Source: Fasciola hepatica (lineage: Eukaryota > Platyhelminthes > Trematoda > Plagiorchiida > Fasciolidae). From it: a stretch of 64,000 bases of DNA. Positions 49,400 through 60,843 of the stretch are shown here, in pieces. The stretch spans positions 4,092,001-4,156,000 of the forward strand of contig CANUEZ040000156.1 of NCBI GenBank assembly GCA_948099385.1, given 5' to 3'. Within the stretch, counting starts at the first letter, position 1; every line of letters begins with the position of its first letter. Under the pieces are notes generated by a model. It did no database searches. It was not told where the DNA came from and was given only the letters and a program-made list of their open reading frames with translations. A program made the translations under genes and the position numbers.

Positions 49400-51440
49400 T
49401 CGCTAGTTCTTTTCCCCCTGGGCTTGATGTGTCGTCCAAAGCCTCCTCCCTAAGTTCTGGAGACTCAGTCCAGAAGCTGAAAAACACTTGTCCCCAGAAT
49501 TCGTCGTCCACAGACCGCTAAGCGGCCCCTCCCTCGTCCCATTAGGTGCATTCTAGACGAACGCGCACGCCTCTTTGCTAGATATAAGGCCACAGGCCTT
49601 GTCCGTGATGCAGAAGATTTCAGGATCATAAAAAACACATGCAAAGCCAAGATTAAGTCCTATCAGAATGCAGTCCAACGATCTGTACTTGATTGAGTAC
49701 GGACCAATAAGGCATTTTTCTTTCAGTACATGCGCCGCCTAAGGGGCACAGCTCCGACGCCACTAGCTCTCAAAGGTAGTGCCGGATCTCCAATCACTTG
49801 CCCTAGCCAAGTAGCTGAGGCCTTCGGCTTCTACTTCCGTACAACTTCCAGCTCCATACCCATATCGTCCCACCCTACCATGCACCCGATATCCCTGGCC
49901 ACTACCCTTAACCTTGTCACCATTCCCATTAGTGCAGTCGCACAAGGTTTCCGACGGCCCAACCAATACTGCTCCCTGGGTCCTGACTTAATCCACCCCT
50001 GCATTTTCAAGGAAATAGCGGACACACTAGCTGCTCCTTATGCCTCTCTTTTTCAGCGATGTGTTGACGATGGAGTTTTCCCCAGTAGCTGGAAAAACGC
50101 AGTTACCGCACACATCTATAAGAATGGAAGTGGACATCTTGCTTCTAGTTACAGGCCCAAAAGTCTCATTAGCATCACCAGCAAAGTTTTGCGGGAATTC
50201 TTAAGAGTGAGGTTCTTTCCGATCTTCATAGAAATAGGATCCTCTCCCCGTCCCAACATGGGTTTCTTCCTGACAGATCATGCCTCACTAATATGCTTAC
50301 TGTGATGAATAGTCTAACGAAAGCCTATAATGATGGCCAGCTCTCACACGCTGTATTCACCGATTTTGCTAAGGCCTTCGATAAGCTCCCATATGCCCCT
50401 CTTCTTTATAAGCTGCAGACATACGGGATTACAGGCTCCATGTTAGCCGTCCTACGCAGCTTCCTTACCGACCGCACCTTTGTGGCTAAAGTCGGGAATG
50501 TTTTGTCTCAACCGTCTCCAGTAACCACTGGGGTCCCCCAAGGATCGGTCTCAGCTCCTCTTCTTTTCTTGATCTACACAAACGATCTTCCGACAGCCCT
50601 TCCCGCGAACATTGCCATGTACACAGACGACGTAACCCTCTAGAGTTCAAGTGTTGAAGATCTGCAAATTGCAGTTGATGAAACGAAACGCTGGTCCGAG
50701 GATTGGAACCTCCCGGTTAATGATGACAAATGCGTGAGCATGTCTTGCGGCAGAGAGACTGGTCACACGTTTCCCATTAATGGAGCAACCACACTGCCTA
50801 GGGTTGACGAAACAAGGTTCTCGGTTTTTGGTTAGATTGTAACTTGTCCTTCTCTCATCATCACCAACTTGCAAGCAAGTCTGCCTTTCGAGTCCTAAAT
50901 ATGATTCGAAGGTCCTTCCCGCGCATATCTAGGGATGATTTCCCCATAATTTTCGGCACGTATATCCGACCTCTGCTGGAGTACGGTAGTAAAATAGTGT
51001 GCTCTGGTTTTGTCCGAGACCGTGAGATCCCAGAAAGAGTTCAGAGGGCCTCCATCAAAGCAGTAAGGGGTCTATCCCACCTACCTTATCCCTTCCGCCT
51101 CTCACTCCTCAATCTCAGCCTGCTAGACTTAAGACGCGTAAGAAGTGGTCTGTTTTTGATGTTTCACCTTTTTGAATCAGGTCAAAGCGATGGCTTCTTC
51201 CCCGTCTGTCCAACCTCTTCTCTCCGTGGTCACAGAAGAAAGGTTTTCAAACCGAGGCCACGCACTTCACCAAGGATTAATGTTTGTAGCTATAGGGTTA
51301 ATACTCTGTGGAATGCACCCCCGGAAGATATTGTTCTCTCGCAGAACAAAACTATCTTCAAGAAAAGGCTAGACCTCTACCTGGGTCCCTCCCAATACTT
51401 TCTTTTCAAAAAAGCGTAATAGATGTCTTTTATTGCATAT
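49400..51440 (+). mobile_element. CR1-like LINE, 3' half with nearly complete reverse transcriptase
   Basis: Plus strand, in order: linker (49553-49730) with ARLFARYKATGLVRDAEDF and one TGA; RT start 49730-50270 with LGPDLIHPCIFKEIAD, LFQRCVDDGVFPSSWKNA and SSYRPKSLISITSKV; a frameshift near 50270-50300; RT core 50293-50643 with FTDFAKAFDKLPYAPLLYKL (first catalytic Asp), TTGVPQGSVSAPLLFLIYTN and YTDD, followed three residues later by TAG (50641); another frame change near 50840; and the C-terminal part 50844-51419 with FGTYIRPLLEYGSKIVC, RVQRASIKAVRGLSHLPY and VNTLWNAPPEDIV, ending in TAA. Only a few lesions remain, so it died fairly recently. Its end lies about 0.4 kb before the first vigilin coding exon, on the same strand. 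Confidence 0.85.
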
Positions 51441-51828
51441 ATGTTCATGAATGTTGCAACTCCACTCCGCCTAAAGCACTGTCCACAGTGGAACACTGCA
51501 TGATGTTATGTGTATTTTGTTTTGCTGCCACACCCGCCCTGCCCCCGCTTTTTTACTCTTGTTTCAGCTCGGTGAATCCGACAGAAGATCAAAGATTTCC
51601 TAGAGAACAGGGACAAATGGGCTCAAAGCCTCGAACCCGTGTAGTACTCCAAGACCTCAAGAACTCAACATAATGATCTTGGGAATGATCATACAGGCAT
51701 AAAAATCAGGAACTACGGCACAAGATCATGAGTTTGTTACGCCCCCTTGTTTTAGTGGGTCTGGGAGTAAGGCTACACCACGGCGGCGCTCTTGGTCCCC
51801 GATTTTCTCGTCCTGCGTGCGAGCTACC

Positions 51829-51984
51829 ATGCACGCATGCGCTCCGCTGCTTCAGGAGCCCACGTCAAGCGGAAAAATCAACCAAGATCAAGAGTACCCT
51901 GCTCTTTTGAAAGGTGAAAAAGTGTCGAGGAAGGTCAAACCGGATGCATTACTACCGGCATATCATCGCGCCAAAATAACCGAA
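51829..51984 (+). CDS. HDLBP: Vigilin exon with N-terminal tail
   Basis: The frame is open from at least 51757, after a possible acceptor TTTTAG at 51755. I start it at the first in-frame ATG, 51829 (MHACAP). It contains the QDQEYPALL segment, which fits the short acidic/aromatic N-terminal motif of vigilins, and ends ...RAKITE before GTAAAA (donor at 51985). ITE joined to VVEIP of the next exon reproduces the family's junction before KH1. If the 51756 acceptor is used, the true start lies upstream, possibly in or beyond the LINE. Confidence 0.65.
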
Positions 51985-54900
51985 GTAAAACTTATTTCAA
52001 GCAAAAGAAAATGGGTGTTTACTTTAGGTTGTGGAAATTCCATGTGAGCAGAGGCGTTATCAAAACGACGATCCTCAATTTGTTGGGAGACGATATGATG
52101 CTCAAAGCCGGATTTGCTCAGAAATAGTGAAAGAAACTGGTGTCGATATTAATTTGACTTGTTCTAAGACCAACACCTTGACCATCGTTCTTACTGGGCA
52201 GCCGGATAAAGTAGTCGCCGCTAAGCGGAGTCTCATAGCAGAATTACAACAACAGGTGAGTTCATGCTCCACGATCTACGTGGTAACTAGATTATCATGT
52301 GCCGTTGCTACTCTGAACTGAACTGAACTACTCTATTCGTAGTTTGTTTACATAGTTGACCTTATTTATTACTATGCTTAGATGCAATTTATTCCGAAGG
52401 GGTAACCCTGAAGACCAAAACTGCCCATTTCACAGGAGAGATCAGGCACTCACCCATGTTTGTAATGGTATGGTACCCAAACCAGGCGATCATGCATGGT
52501 GGTTATCCGAGCCACAGCAGAGTTTAACGTTCCGCCCGTCCTTGTCTTACTCCTAGTTGCTTCAACTGAGACCTTTGTAACCGTTTCCCAGAAAGCGGCG
52601 AGAAACCAAGTCGTTTACAGTTCCCTTTTGGTTGCTTGTGCAACCTCAATGTGCATCATCGGTTAAACCCAATCCTTTTGGATTCGCACGGCTTTCCCGC
52701 TCCTTGTATCTTTGCTCTGATGCTGATGAACAAACTTACTGATAGTTGTGGTTTTGGTGGCCTCAGATATTCGGTTCACGACAGCTCTCGCTTTAATCAT
52801 TTGGCAGAACCAGAATCATGCGGAAAACACTGGTTCAATACCATTTTAACGTTAATCAGACGACTTCTAGGGGAACGTTTTATGAGTTTCTTGTATTTGG
52901 TATTCCAACATTCCGTATAGCCAGATACTAAGGAATGTGACACGTCTATTCAATTGGTATCTGGTTTTAGTCCGTATTCACTGTTCGGGACAATTTTTGG
53001 TGTCACGCATGATTGTATTTTGCAATCCGCCGGAAGCTTCAGATCCACAAAGAGAACTTATAGTTCAGATGCAAATGTTTCCACAACTAATATTTTGGTT
53101 TCTCTCTGGTTTGATTCGTTTTACGTTAACATATTGTTTAGACATTGTATACCTTGCCTGGTGTGTAGTATTGCTAGCCCACGTAACATCGTTTACTATG
53201 CACTGCAAGATGTTTTACGTCAAGTCCGACAAGCAAAGTGCTACTGGTGTTTTTATTTCGTTTGGGTTCGAGGAATCTGTCAAAGTCGTTGTCCCACAAG
53301 AGTTCCATGGATTTCTTATCGGGAAAAAAGGTGAGAAACTCCGTGACTTACAGTCCAGGACTATGACTCGCATCGCCATCCCACCAAGCCGCGCGGCAGA
53401 TCCGAACACCATCGTCATATCTGGTCCGAAACAGGGCATTGCTGAGGCTGAACAGTTTATAAAAGAAACTGTAGCCCGGCAGGCACAATTAGGTTTCGAA
53501 CGTCTGGACATTCCAAAAATATTCCACCCCTTCATATTTGGCCCGTAAGTTCAGCTGTTCCATTTTCAATCGATCGTTACTTGCTGATCACTGTACCAAC
53601 CAGCTAATTGCTTTGATAATCCTATTACTGTAATTCGTTGCATTTTAATTAGACGACTGCTTTATCAGATTAAACGCATCCTGGCTAAAATTGTAGAGAC
53701 GTTAAAGATTTCGGGAAGTACTTCTCTAAGCGTGTCTATTCTTAATCTTCTGGTGGCGAGCAATCCTTATCAACTAGCGTCGTCATCACTGTCTAACAAA
53801 AACATCGATAAATGAAGTGCTTCAGTGGAGGTGCAAAATATCATTTACCATTACTCGTCTGTTTTACGGATATCTTGGTTATTAGTTAGGTTTTGGTGTT
53901 CATTTTTCTGTCCAGTTAATCGAAGCATCATAACGGTCGTGTTCAAACCGAAGGCGATGTTTATGATAGTGTTCATCGCCTTTCAACAACTGTTCGCCGA
54001 ATCCGAGCCAGTGACGGTGCCACTAGATTGATCCTTCTTACATGAATGTGTGCCCGTCCATGCTCGCATATTGCTTGTGAAAGTCAAAGGTTCTTCCGCT
54101 TATTTTCTTATACTGTTTTCTAAGGTTTGTGTCATAATATTTGTTCCGTGTTAGATGACTTACCCCGGCCCGCCGCATGCCAAACAGTAGAATTTCACGC
54201 AAGAATGTATTTCTCACCTAGGCATTAGTAAACAATATTTTCCCAAGGCCTGTTTACTCAGTGGTTAATCCACATCAGTGGCATGACAGCCGGTGCATTT
54301 GTACGTATGCCATTTACGTGAAATCAGCAGTGGTTTCCTTTAGACCCGAATTGTTCGTGTTTAATTTTTTACGAGATTCTTGACTGGGGTTTGCTAGGAG
54401 CGGACACTGGTACAATGTTTATAGTTTCTCGCAGATCTTTTGATTCGTTTACATAGCATTCACACGTCAAATAGTTGGGTCTTGTACGTCAAGGGAGGTT
54501 GGAGGACCTAGAAAATTAGTTGAATATATTTAAGCACCGTGATAGGGTATTCAGTACCCGTCCACTCCTATTCAAAGTCGTTTTGTTGTTCATTTGCGTT
54601 CGCCTGTTATATGTTTACACTTTATGCCTCGAATAAAATATGCCGCCTCGTGGCAACCAAAATTAGATCATTCAAGTATGAAACAACCGGTTGGTCAGAA
54701 TAAGGCAAATATCTGTCTTCCTCAATTGATTTTTCTTCAGAAACAAGTCTCAGCTCAGTCGAATCAATTTAGTACTTGGGGATCTCTACAGTTCTTAAAT
54801 AATTTTTGAAGGAAACTATAGACGTTTATTGTCCGATGCAATTCGCAGCACCTTACGCCAATACCCAGGTCTGAATCGCCTTTCATCTCAAAAATAGGAA

Positions 54901-57900
54901 CGGAAAAACCCTTGAAGACATTCGTACTCGAACCGACACCAAGATCAACGTACCGCCTCCCGCAGTGCAGGGGTCTGTTATAACCATTACCGGAAAGCGT
55001 GAAGGAGTAATTGAGGCTACCGCAGAACTCCAGCGCATTCACGAAGAAGTAAGTCTTAGTACTGCATAATTTTTACAAATTCTATCGCAGTTATTCGACG
55101 TTTCTCAGCTACACGTTTTAAATCAGCCGTGGATTGCAAATGCTCAGTTTTCTCCGTGAATGAAGTTTAACGTTCACTTTTCGCGCTCCCTATCCGGTTA
55201 TGCACCTAGTAATTGAGACAGCCGTCATTGGTTCACAATGAACCGGCAGTCGCCTTAAGGTGATCAGAACGGGTGCCTTTTCCCTTTCCAATTTGGCAGG
55301 CAAAACTTTGCAAAACCATTCCCGTCCGTGTGAAGAGGTCGCAACATCGCCTTGTATTCGGACCTCGTGGCTCTGGTCTTGCTGAAATCCTAGGTGAGAC
55401 TGGAGTTTCAGTGGAACTGCCAACGGACCCCACAAGCGAGGAAATTATTCTCCGAGGCAAGCCGGAAGATTTGGGTCGGGCACTAACAATGGTGTACGAG
55501 CGCGCAGAGAGTTCCACGGCCGAGGAAATTCATTGTCCGAACCGCTTCCATAAACTACTCATTGGAAAACGGGGATCAGCACTGAACGAACTAGTTTCTG
55601 GTTATGAACGGGTAGGTGGTACTACTTTAATAATAAACATGGAACTTCCTAATCCTGTTTCTGCTGAATTTCAGGTGCATATCGAATTCGGTGAGCACCA
55701 GGACAAAATCCTCCTCGAGGGACCTCCTGAAGAGGTAGGTTTCGTCATGGAGAGACTGAAATCTCGCATTGCGGAACTCGAAGCGTCGGTAGCAATGGAG
55801 AAGATTCGCGTGGATCCAAAATATTTCCGTCATATCGTCGGGCGACAGGGTGCCACGATCCTTAAGTGGCGCGAAAATAAGGTACAGATTCACTTGCCCT
55901 CATTCGAGAAAGGAGATCATTTGGCAGCAGATGAAATCGTAATCGAAGGTGACCCCCAGGGAGTAGAACGAACAAAGAGAGAAATTCTGCAGCTGGTAGA
56001 AAAACTTGTGAGTTATGGCGATGCGTGCTTATTGTTTAAACTTCAGCCGTCAAAATAACCATGTACTTTTACGATCTCTACCGAACAAGGCGTTTATATC
56101 GCTACCCAGTTCTGTTCCGATTAACCTAGCTTACAATGAAGCACAAACGTTTTGAATAAAATGAAGCAGGTTTTGGTTATCGGTTGTGTTATTTGCGTGG
56201 CGTGTAACTGGAAACTTGAGATAAGCTCGCTCCTTGGAAAAAATCTTTTGGAGATCTTTTGTTGACCGTTGGTCCAAATCTGCTTACTTAATTGCAGAGC
56301 AGCGCACTGAGTTCACAGTACTCGTCCCCTACTCATCGTTCTCACATCTAAAAAGAATCGTATGGGTATGACAAGAGTTAGCGTGAGGATAACATTAGAT
56401 TTACCCGGTTTTCGGGGAGAAGAATAGTTGACGATTCAGCCATTGGCAGTTGGTATTTTAGTGTTCCCGATCTGTCAGAAACTAAAGTACGAATATGGAC
56501 GACATACACGAGGTGGCGTTCATGTATTCTTTTGGCATATTTATCCATGCTTATGCATGATTTCAACGAGAAGGGAATTATAAACAACTGCCGTGACCCA
56601 CAGTGAAAGAGAACCAGCACACATGGTTCGGAAAACTGGAGCGAAGTAGAGAACCGAATAAGGCGTAGTAACGGTTAACCTTTTCTGCATGACCAATGGT
56701 ATTTTTTTCGTCCCCCATACACGTGGGTTAGCACCCTTTTGTTCGTTCATGTTTCATATCCTAATTTAAAACGTAACATCCCTTGTATTGACTTATGTTG
56801 TAATGTTCATGTCTGCTTTACTCAACAAGGTCAATACTCATGAACTCGGTTGATTTTTCTCCTCTTATTTACAGGAGAACGAAAAGTGTAAAGACGTGAT
56901 AATTGAACCACATGTACAGCATCTCCTTTGCACGGGTTATAAGGGGATTCCACCACCCATACGAGCCGTTTACGACAGCTTTCCAAAAGTCAGTGTCATT
57001 TGGCCGGAGAACCAAGAATTGGATAGCCGTATAACCACAGTCGATAGTCCCGCTCGCAGCGTAGTTCAACTGCGTGGTGATCGTCAACAAGTAGATGCAG
57101 CCGCTGAGCGCTTGCAGAAGCTTATTAAACAAGTGATTGAAGAAAACCATCGTCAAGAGGTAAGTCTCATTGTACTGCGGAGGCCGAGGATCGTTTCATG
57201 CTCTTCTGAATGTAGAGATTGTACCTGTCTCCGAAATGCACTTCACCGAAGCAGTCTCGTAGATTTGCGTTGGCTGCTGCCTTCACAGTTTGCTTTTGGG
57301 AGTGTTCAGTTACGGCACCAATTTCTCGACCAACGTTTTCTGATTACAAGTATCATAAGGTTTTCTACATATTTCGTTTAGATCCGGATATTCAAGGAAT
57401 TCCGACCACACATATTCGGCCGCGGTTCCGCAAAAATTCAAAAACTCCTCGACGACACAAAAACCCGTATCCAGTACCCTAATCCCTCAGATGGTTCTGA
57501 CGTCTTCACCATAATTGGTCGCGAGGAGAATGTACAGCAAGCTATTAGGCAGCTTGAAGACCTCCAGAAAAAATTGGTAAGCATCTGAGTAACACTGGTT
57601 ATTATGTTTGAATCAAAGTGTGCGCACAACTTTCTTTTCACTTTAGATTCATGCTGCTAGTGCGTATTATAATTACAAACTAAAATTTAATTTATACACA
57701 AAAAGCCTTTGATTGGCACCAGATGGCAAGTTAAATTTTCTCTGAAGCAGGTAAAATCGCATGTACGCACTTGTTCATTCATCCCTCGTATTTTTCTGCA
57801 TACAAATGTCATTATAGTGGTTTGTGAATGAAACCACAGTGAAACTCCTCGCCCTGTTCGTGCTTCCGAAGTTTGTATCAAATGCGGTTCATTGTGCTCA

Positions 57901-58739
57901 ACCAAAATTATGACGAATGAAATAAATACGAGTGTTTTGAAGCGGCAACAGAGAAAGATAACAGCTATATTCTTTCACGGTTTTTAAACGATTCTTCAGT
58001 GAATGAATCCACTATATGAAAATCTAAGCTGAATTTCATACTCAGGATGAGCTTTTTATCCACGAAATGTTTAACTCGAGTTAGCCGAGTGATTACACTG
58101 GGTGTTCTCGGCAACCTCGTTTTTCATGTTGCATGACGTATCGCTACCCATGAATAGAGTCCACTACGGTTTTCAACGTGCATCGTATGTTATCCCGATT
58201 GCTGACTCGTATCTTTGTCCATTCTCTCACAAACACTTGTAATGCTGAAACACTCGAGATTTTATTGAAACAGTCCGATGACCTAAGGCGGGCTTGCCCG
58301 TTGGGCTGTCAGAAGCAGTCATTAACCGTGTACCCAGTCGTCAATAGATGTGCTGACTTCACCATGTGCCTTGATAAACATTTGGAATGTGATGTTCGCC
58401 AAAATGTACTAAATGTAACGTAGACGATCTCATTGGATGATATTTTGCGATGCTCGTTTCCTTTCCTTGAATCACTTCCACCAGGCCAACGTGAAAGAAA
58501 TCATTGTATCAATCCCATCCGAGTTGACTACAAAGTTTGTTGGTGATCAAGCCCCTAACCTGAGATCAATTCGCGAACAGTGTGCTGGTGTACATATGCG
58601 TTTCGTCCATCCCCCTCAGAAGCACGTTCGCAAAGGAAATCAGGTTGAGGTGGTTATTATCGGTCCATCCGAAGCCCTAAACGAAGCGAAGAAACTTCTG
58701 GATCAGTTGAACGCCAAAGTTGCTCAACTATGCGCCGAA
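51829..58739 (+). CDS. HDLBP: Vigilin (multi-KH-domain RNA-binding protein), 5' part of gene, KH1 to KH9
   Basis: Vigilin binds mRNA and tRNA through a row of KH domains, at the endoplasmic reticulum and in the cytoplasm; animal family members have about 14. Nine coding exons (each listed separately) join in frame to 729 codons if the ATG at 51829 is used. KH GXXG loops: KH2 GKKG 145-148, KH3 GPNG 218-221, KH4 GPRG 290-293, KH5 GKRG 358-361, KH6 GRQG 429-432, KH7 GYKG 505-508. KH8 has GRGS (592-595) and KH9 GDQA (664-667), so these loops are degenerate. KH1 lacks the loop, as in the family's first domain. Domain order and inter-domain spacing follow animal vigilins. The last donor (58740) opens into an intron containing the tandem array; KH10-14 and the stop codon must lie beyond 64000. 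The start is uncertain. Confidence 0.88.
52028..52255 (+). CDS. HDLBP: Vigilin exon: KH1
   Basis: Acceptor TTTACTTTAG, donor CAG|GTGAGT, 76 codons, phase 0 at both ends. Reads VVEIPCEQRRYQN, then ICSEIVKETGVDINLT, TIVLTGQPDKV and ending AELQQQ. This is the atypical first KH domain, with the insertion (NDDPQFVGRRYD) where a GXXG loop would be. Confidence 0.85.
53273..53544 (+). CDS. HDLBP: Vigilin exon: KH2 and first strand of KH3
   Basis: Acceptor TTCGAG, donor GGCCC|GTAAGT, 272 bp, ending in phase 2. KH2: VKVVVPQEFHGFLIGKKGEK with an intact GKKG loop. The end (LDIPKIFHPFIFGP) begins KH3, and its loop codon for Pro is split by the intron. A longer open frame upstream to 52937 is intron sequence. 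Confidence 0.85.
54898..55048 (+). CDS. HDLBP: Vigilin exon: rest of KH3
   Basis: Acceptor CAAAAATAG, 151 bp, starts by completing the split Pro codon (giving GPNG). Reads NGKTLEDIRTRTDTKINVPP, then GSVITITGKREGV, ending IHEE before GTAAGT. Phase 0 at the end. The length agrees with KH3 of the family. Confidence 0.82.
55300..55611 (+). CDS. HDLBP: Vigilin exon: KH4 and first part of KH5
   Basis: Acceptor CAATTTGGCAG, 104 codons, phase 0. KH4: IPVRVKRSQHRLVFGPRGSG, with the GPRG loop, and TGVSVELP. KH5 starts at HCPNRFHKLLIGKRGSALNE. It ends GYER before GTAGGT (55612). Because the following intron is 63 bp without a stop, the frame runs through it. Confidence 0.85.
55675..56007 (+). CDS. HDLBP: Vigilin exon: rest of KH5 and KH6
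   Basis: Acceptor GAATTTCAG, 111 codons, donor CTT|GTGAGT. It starts VHIEFGEHQDKILLEGP, which completes KH5, then KH6: RVDPKYFRHIVGRQGATILK with GRQG, VQIHLP, and IVIEGDPQGVERTKREIL. Confidence 0.85.
56875..57159 (+). CDS. HDLBP: Vigilin exon: KH7
   Basis: Acceptor TTATTTACAG, donor GAG|GTAAGT, 95 codons, phase 0. Reads ENEKCKDVIIEPHVQHLLCT then GYKGI, FPKVSVIWP, VVQLRGDRQQVDAAAERLQK. The loop is GYKG but the helix after it has diverged (PPPIRAVYDS). An extra stretch of about 15 residues before VVQLRG is unusual for a KH domain. Confidence 0.82.
57382..57576 (+). CDS. HDLBP: Vigilin exon: KH8
   Basis: Acceptor TTTCGTTTAG, donor TTG|GTAAGC, 65 codons, phase 0. Reads IRIFKEFRPHIFGRGSAKIQ, TKTRIQYPNPSDGSDVFTII, GREENVQQAIRQLEDLQKKL. 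The last Gly of the GXXG loop is Ser. A different reading frame is open across part of this exon, but only this one has KH sequence and matching splice phases. Confidence 0.83.
58485..58739 (+). CDS. HDLBP: Vigilin exon: KH9
   Basis: Acceptor CTTCCACCAG, donor GAA|GTAAGT, 85 codons, phase 0. Reads ANVKEIIVSIPSELTTKFVG, then DQAPNLRSIREQCAGVHMRF and VEVVIIGPSEALNEAKKLLD. The position of the loop holds GDQA, so RNA contact through GXXG is probably lost. It is the last exon found before the tandem array. Confidence 0.83.
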
Positions 58740-58892
58740 GTAAGTAACCCACCAACACATGAAACGTCCATTTATTCACAAAGCTATCAGTGATACAATA
58801 CATAACGTACATAACAGCAGTCCACAGTAAAGTACTTCAGTCGTTGATGCTTATTGACCACCTGGCTTAGTGATGTTGGAACTGTTGAATTA

Positions 58893-58928
58893 TCACGGAA
58901 GAGGCGCAGGCGCGTTCCTCTTCCGTGA
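58893..58928. repeat. Perfect 12-bp inverted repeat (hairpin) in the intron
   Basis: TCACGGAAGAGG (58893-58904) and its exact reverse complement CCTCTTCCGTGA (58917-58928) are separated by 12 nt. It lies about 150 bp after the KH9 exon donor and about 100 bp before the tandem array. As RNA it could form a stable stem-loop. No U-run follows, so it is not a terminator. Role unknown. Confidence 0.75.
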
Positions 58929-59029
58929 CCCGCGCCATCGACGTTCGAAATCATTAACCATACTGTCATAGGTAGCGCGCACATAACCACTACGGCGTTT
59001 TCCGCGCTGACGTTATGCGTTGCTTATAT

Positions 59030-59506
59030 GGAGACAGTGCCCGTTTGTGTAGATCTTGTATTGTGGCATTAGCTTCGTGCGAGGTCCATGAGCGTGGTTT
59101 GGTGATATTGATGCGTTCCGGTTAGCTGTTGCGCCGTGTTCGCGATCCCGCTGTCTGAGATGAATGTATCCTACTGGTGTTCGCGGCATTGTCGCTTGAA
59201 CGTACCCGTTCACACACATTCCATACTCGCTCGTAGCTTCAGATGGCAATGACCGTGGCGACAAACCGTGTGTGAAACAGATGTTTATTATCTAATGAAT
59301 GTGTCTTTTTTTGTTCCTAACTTTTTGTTCATGCTAGTTTGGATTGTAGATTGTGTATGTTTTCGGAGTCTGTATCCGTGGTCATTCGACTGGTTTTGAT
59401 GATGTTCAAATTTGATATAGGAATTGTAGATGTGATGTTTGGTGTTGTTTGGTGTGATTGTATTGTCAATGTTTTGTTATAGTTGCGTTCGTATTGATGA
59501 CGCAGT

Positions 59507-59548
<42 letters not shown>

Positions 59549-59627
59549 TGTGTAGGAGATGTTGACGTTGATGGGGCTGTTGGTGGTGTTTACTCTGTTT
59601 ATTGATCTGAGTATATGCATATGTACA

Positions 59628-59699
<72 letters not shown>

Positions 59700-59909
59700 T
59701 ATATTTATGTATGTATGTATGTATCTAAAGATATGTGTGTATATGTGTAGATATGTCAATAGGTATATTTGATATTTGGAATTGTGGACGAATGAGGTTG
59801 TATTTGTTGTTGAGTGTGATTGGTTGTATTTGAGATGGTTAACTAATTGTGATGGTGTATATGTGCGGTTTGGTGTTGCCGTTTGATGTGACCAACTGTC
59901 AATGTTTTT

Positions 59910-59941
<32 letters not shown>

Positions 59942-60205
59942 GGTTTTGTTGTTGTCGTTGGTTTTGTTGTTGTTGTTTTTGGTTTTGCTGTTGTTGATGA
60001 TAAAGATGATAATGATGGTGTTGATGGGTTTCTGGGAAATTATATATTGATGTTTTTTCGAATATTGAATGTAGAACGAAGTGTGTGTTGTGAGTGTTTA
60101 TTTTGTGTTACAGTTATAATTTAGGATGCGATTTTGGCGTGTTTTGTGGGTTTATGTTATGCGGTGATGTGGATGATGATTGATAAGTTTTACTTTTGAA
60201 TGATT
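59030..60205. repeat. Satellite unit 1 (1176 bp)
   Basis: First unit; homology to the array starts at GGAGACAG (the bases before it differ from the other junctions). (GT)n 59508-59547, (TA)n 59629-59694, (TTG)n about 59908-59990. One core difference from other units is TTAGCTTCGTG for TTAGCTGCGTG. Confidence 0.9.
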
Positions 60206-60789
60206 GGAGACAGTGCCCGTTTGTGTAGATCTTGTATTGTGGCATTAGCTGCGTGCGAGGTCCATGAGCGTGGTTTGGTGATATTGATGCGTTCCGGTTA
60301 GCTGTTGCGCCGTGTTCGCGATCCCGCTGTCTGAGATGAATGTATCCTACTGGTGTTCGCGGCATTGTCGCTTGAACGTACCCGTTCACACACATTCCAT
60401 ACTCGCTCGTAGCTTCAGATGGCAATGACCGTGGCGACAAACCGTGTGTGAAACAGATGTTTATTATCTAATGAATGTGTCTTTTTTTGTTCCTAACTTT
60501 TTGTTCATGCTAGTTTGGATTGTAGATTGTGTATGTTTTCGGAGTCTGTATCCGTGGTCATTTGACTGGTTTTGATGATGTTCAAATTTGATATAGGAAT
60601 TGTAGATGTGATGTTTGGTGTTGTTTGGTGTGATTGTATTGTCAATGTTTTGTTATAGTTGCGTTCGTATTGATGACGCAGTGGTGTGTGTGTGTGTGTG
60701 TGTGTGTGTCTGTGTAGGAGATGTTGACGTTGATGGGGCTGTTGGTGGTGTTCACTCTGTTTATTGATCTGAGTATATGCATATGTACA

Positions 60790-60843
<54 letters not shown>

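Noticed and set aside
52937..53272. Upstream extension of the KH2 exon frame (hydrophobic, membrane-like)
   Set aside because: It is intron sequence that happens to be open. The acceptor at 53271-53272 gives exact KH1-KH2 spacing and the right phase.
57219..57482. Open frame across the KH8 exon in another phase
   Set aside because: It has no KH sequence and does not fit the phases of the neighbouring exons. The frame starting at 57382 does.
59030..59280. SINE or tRNA-like origin of the satellite core (GTGTTCGCGATCCCG looks like a B box)
   Set aside because: The match has extra bases, the possible A box is poor and spacing is too long. No tRNA fold was seen.
60114..60440. 108-codon minus-strand frame repeated at 62029-62355 and 63184-63510
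   Set aside because: The frame recurs because the DNA is a tandem repeat. It has no domain, and it changes its end in units 1 and 3.
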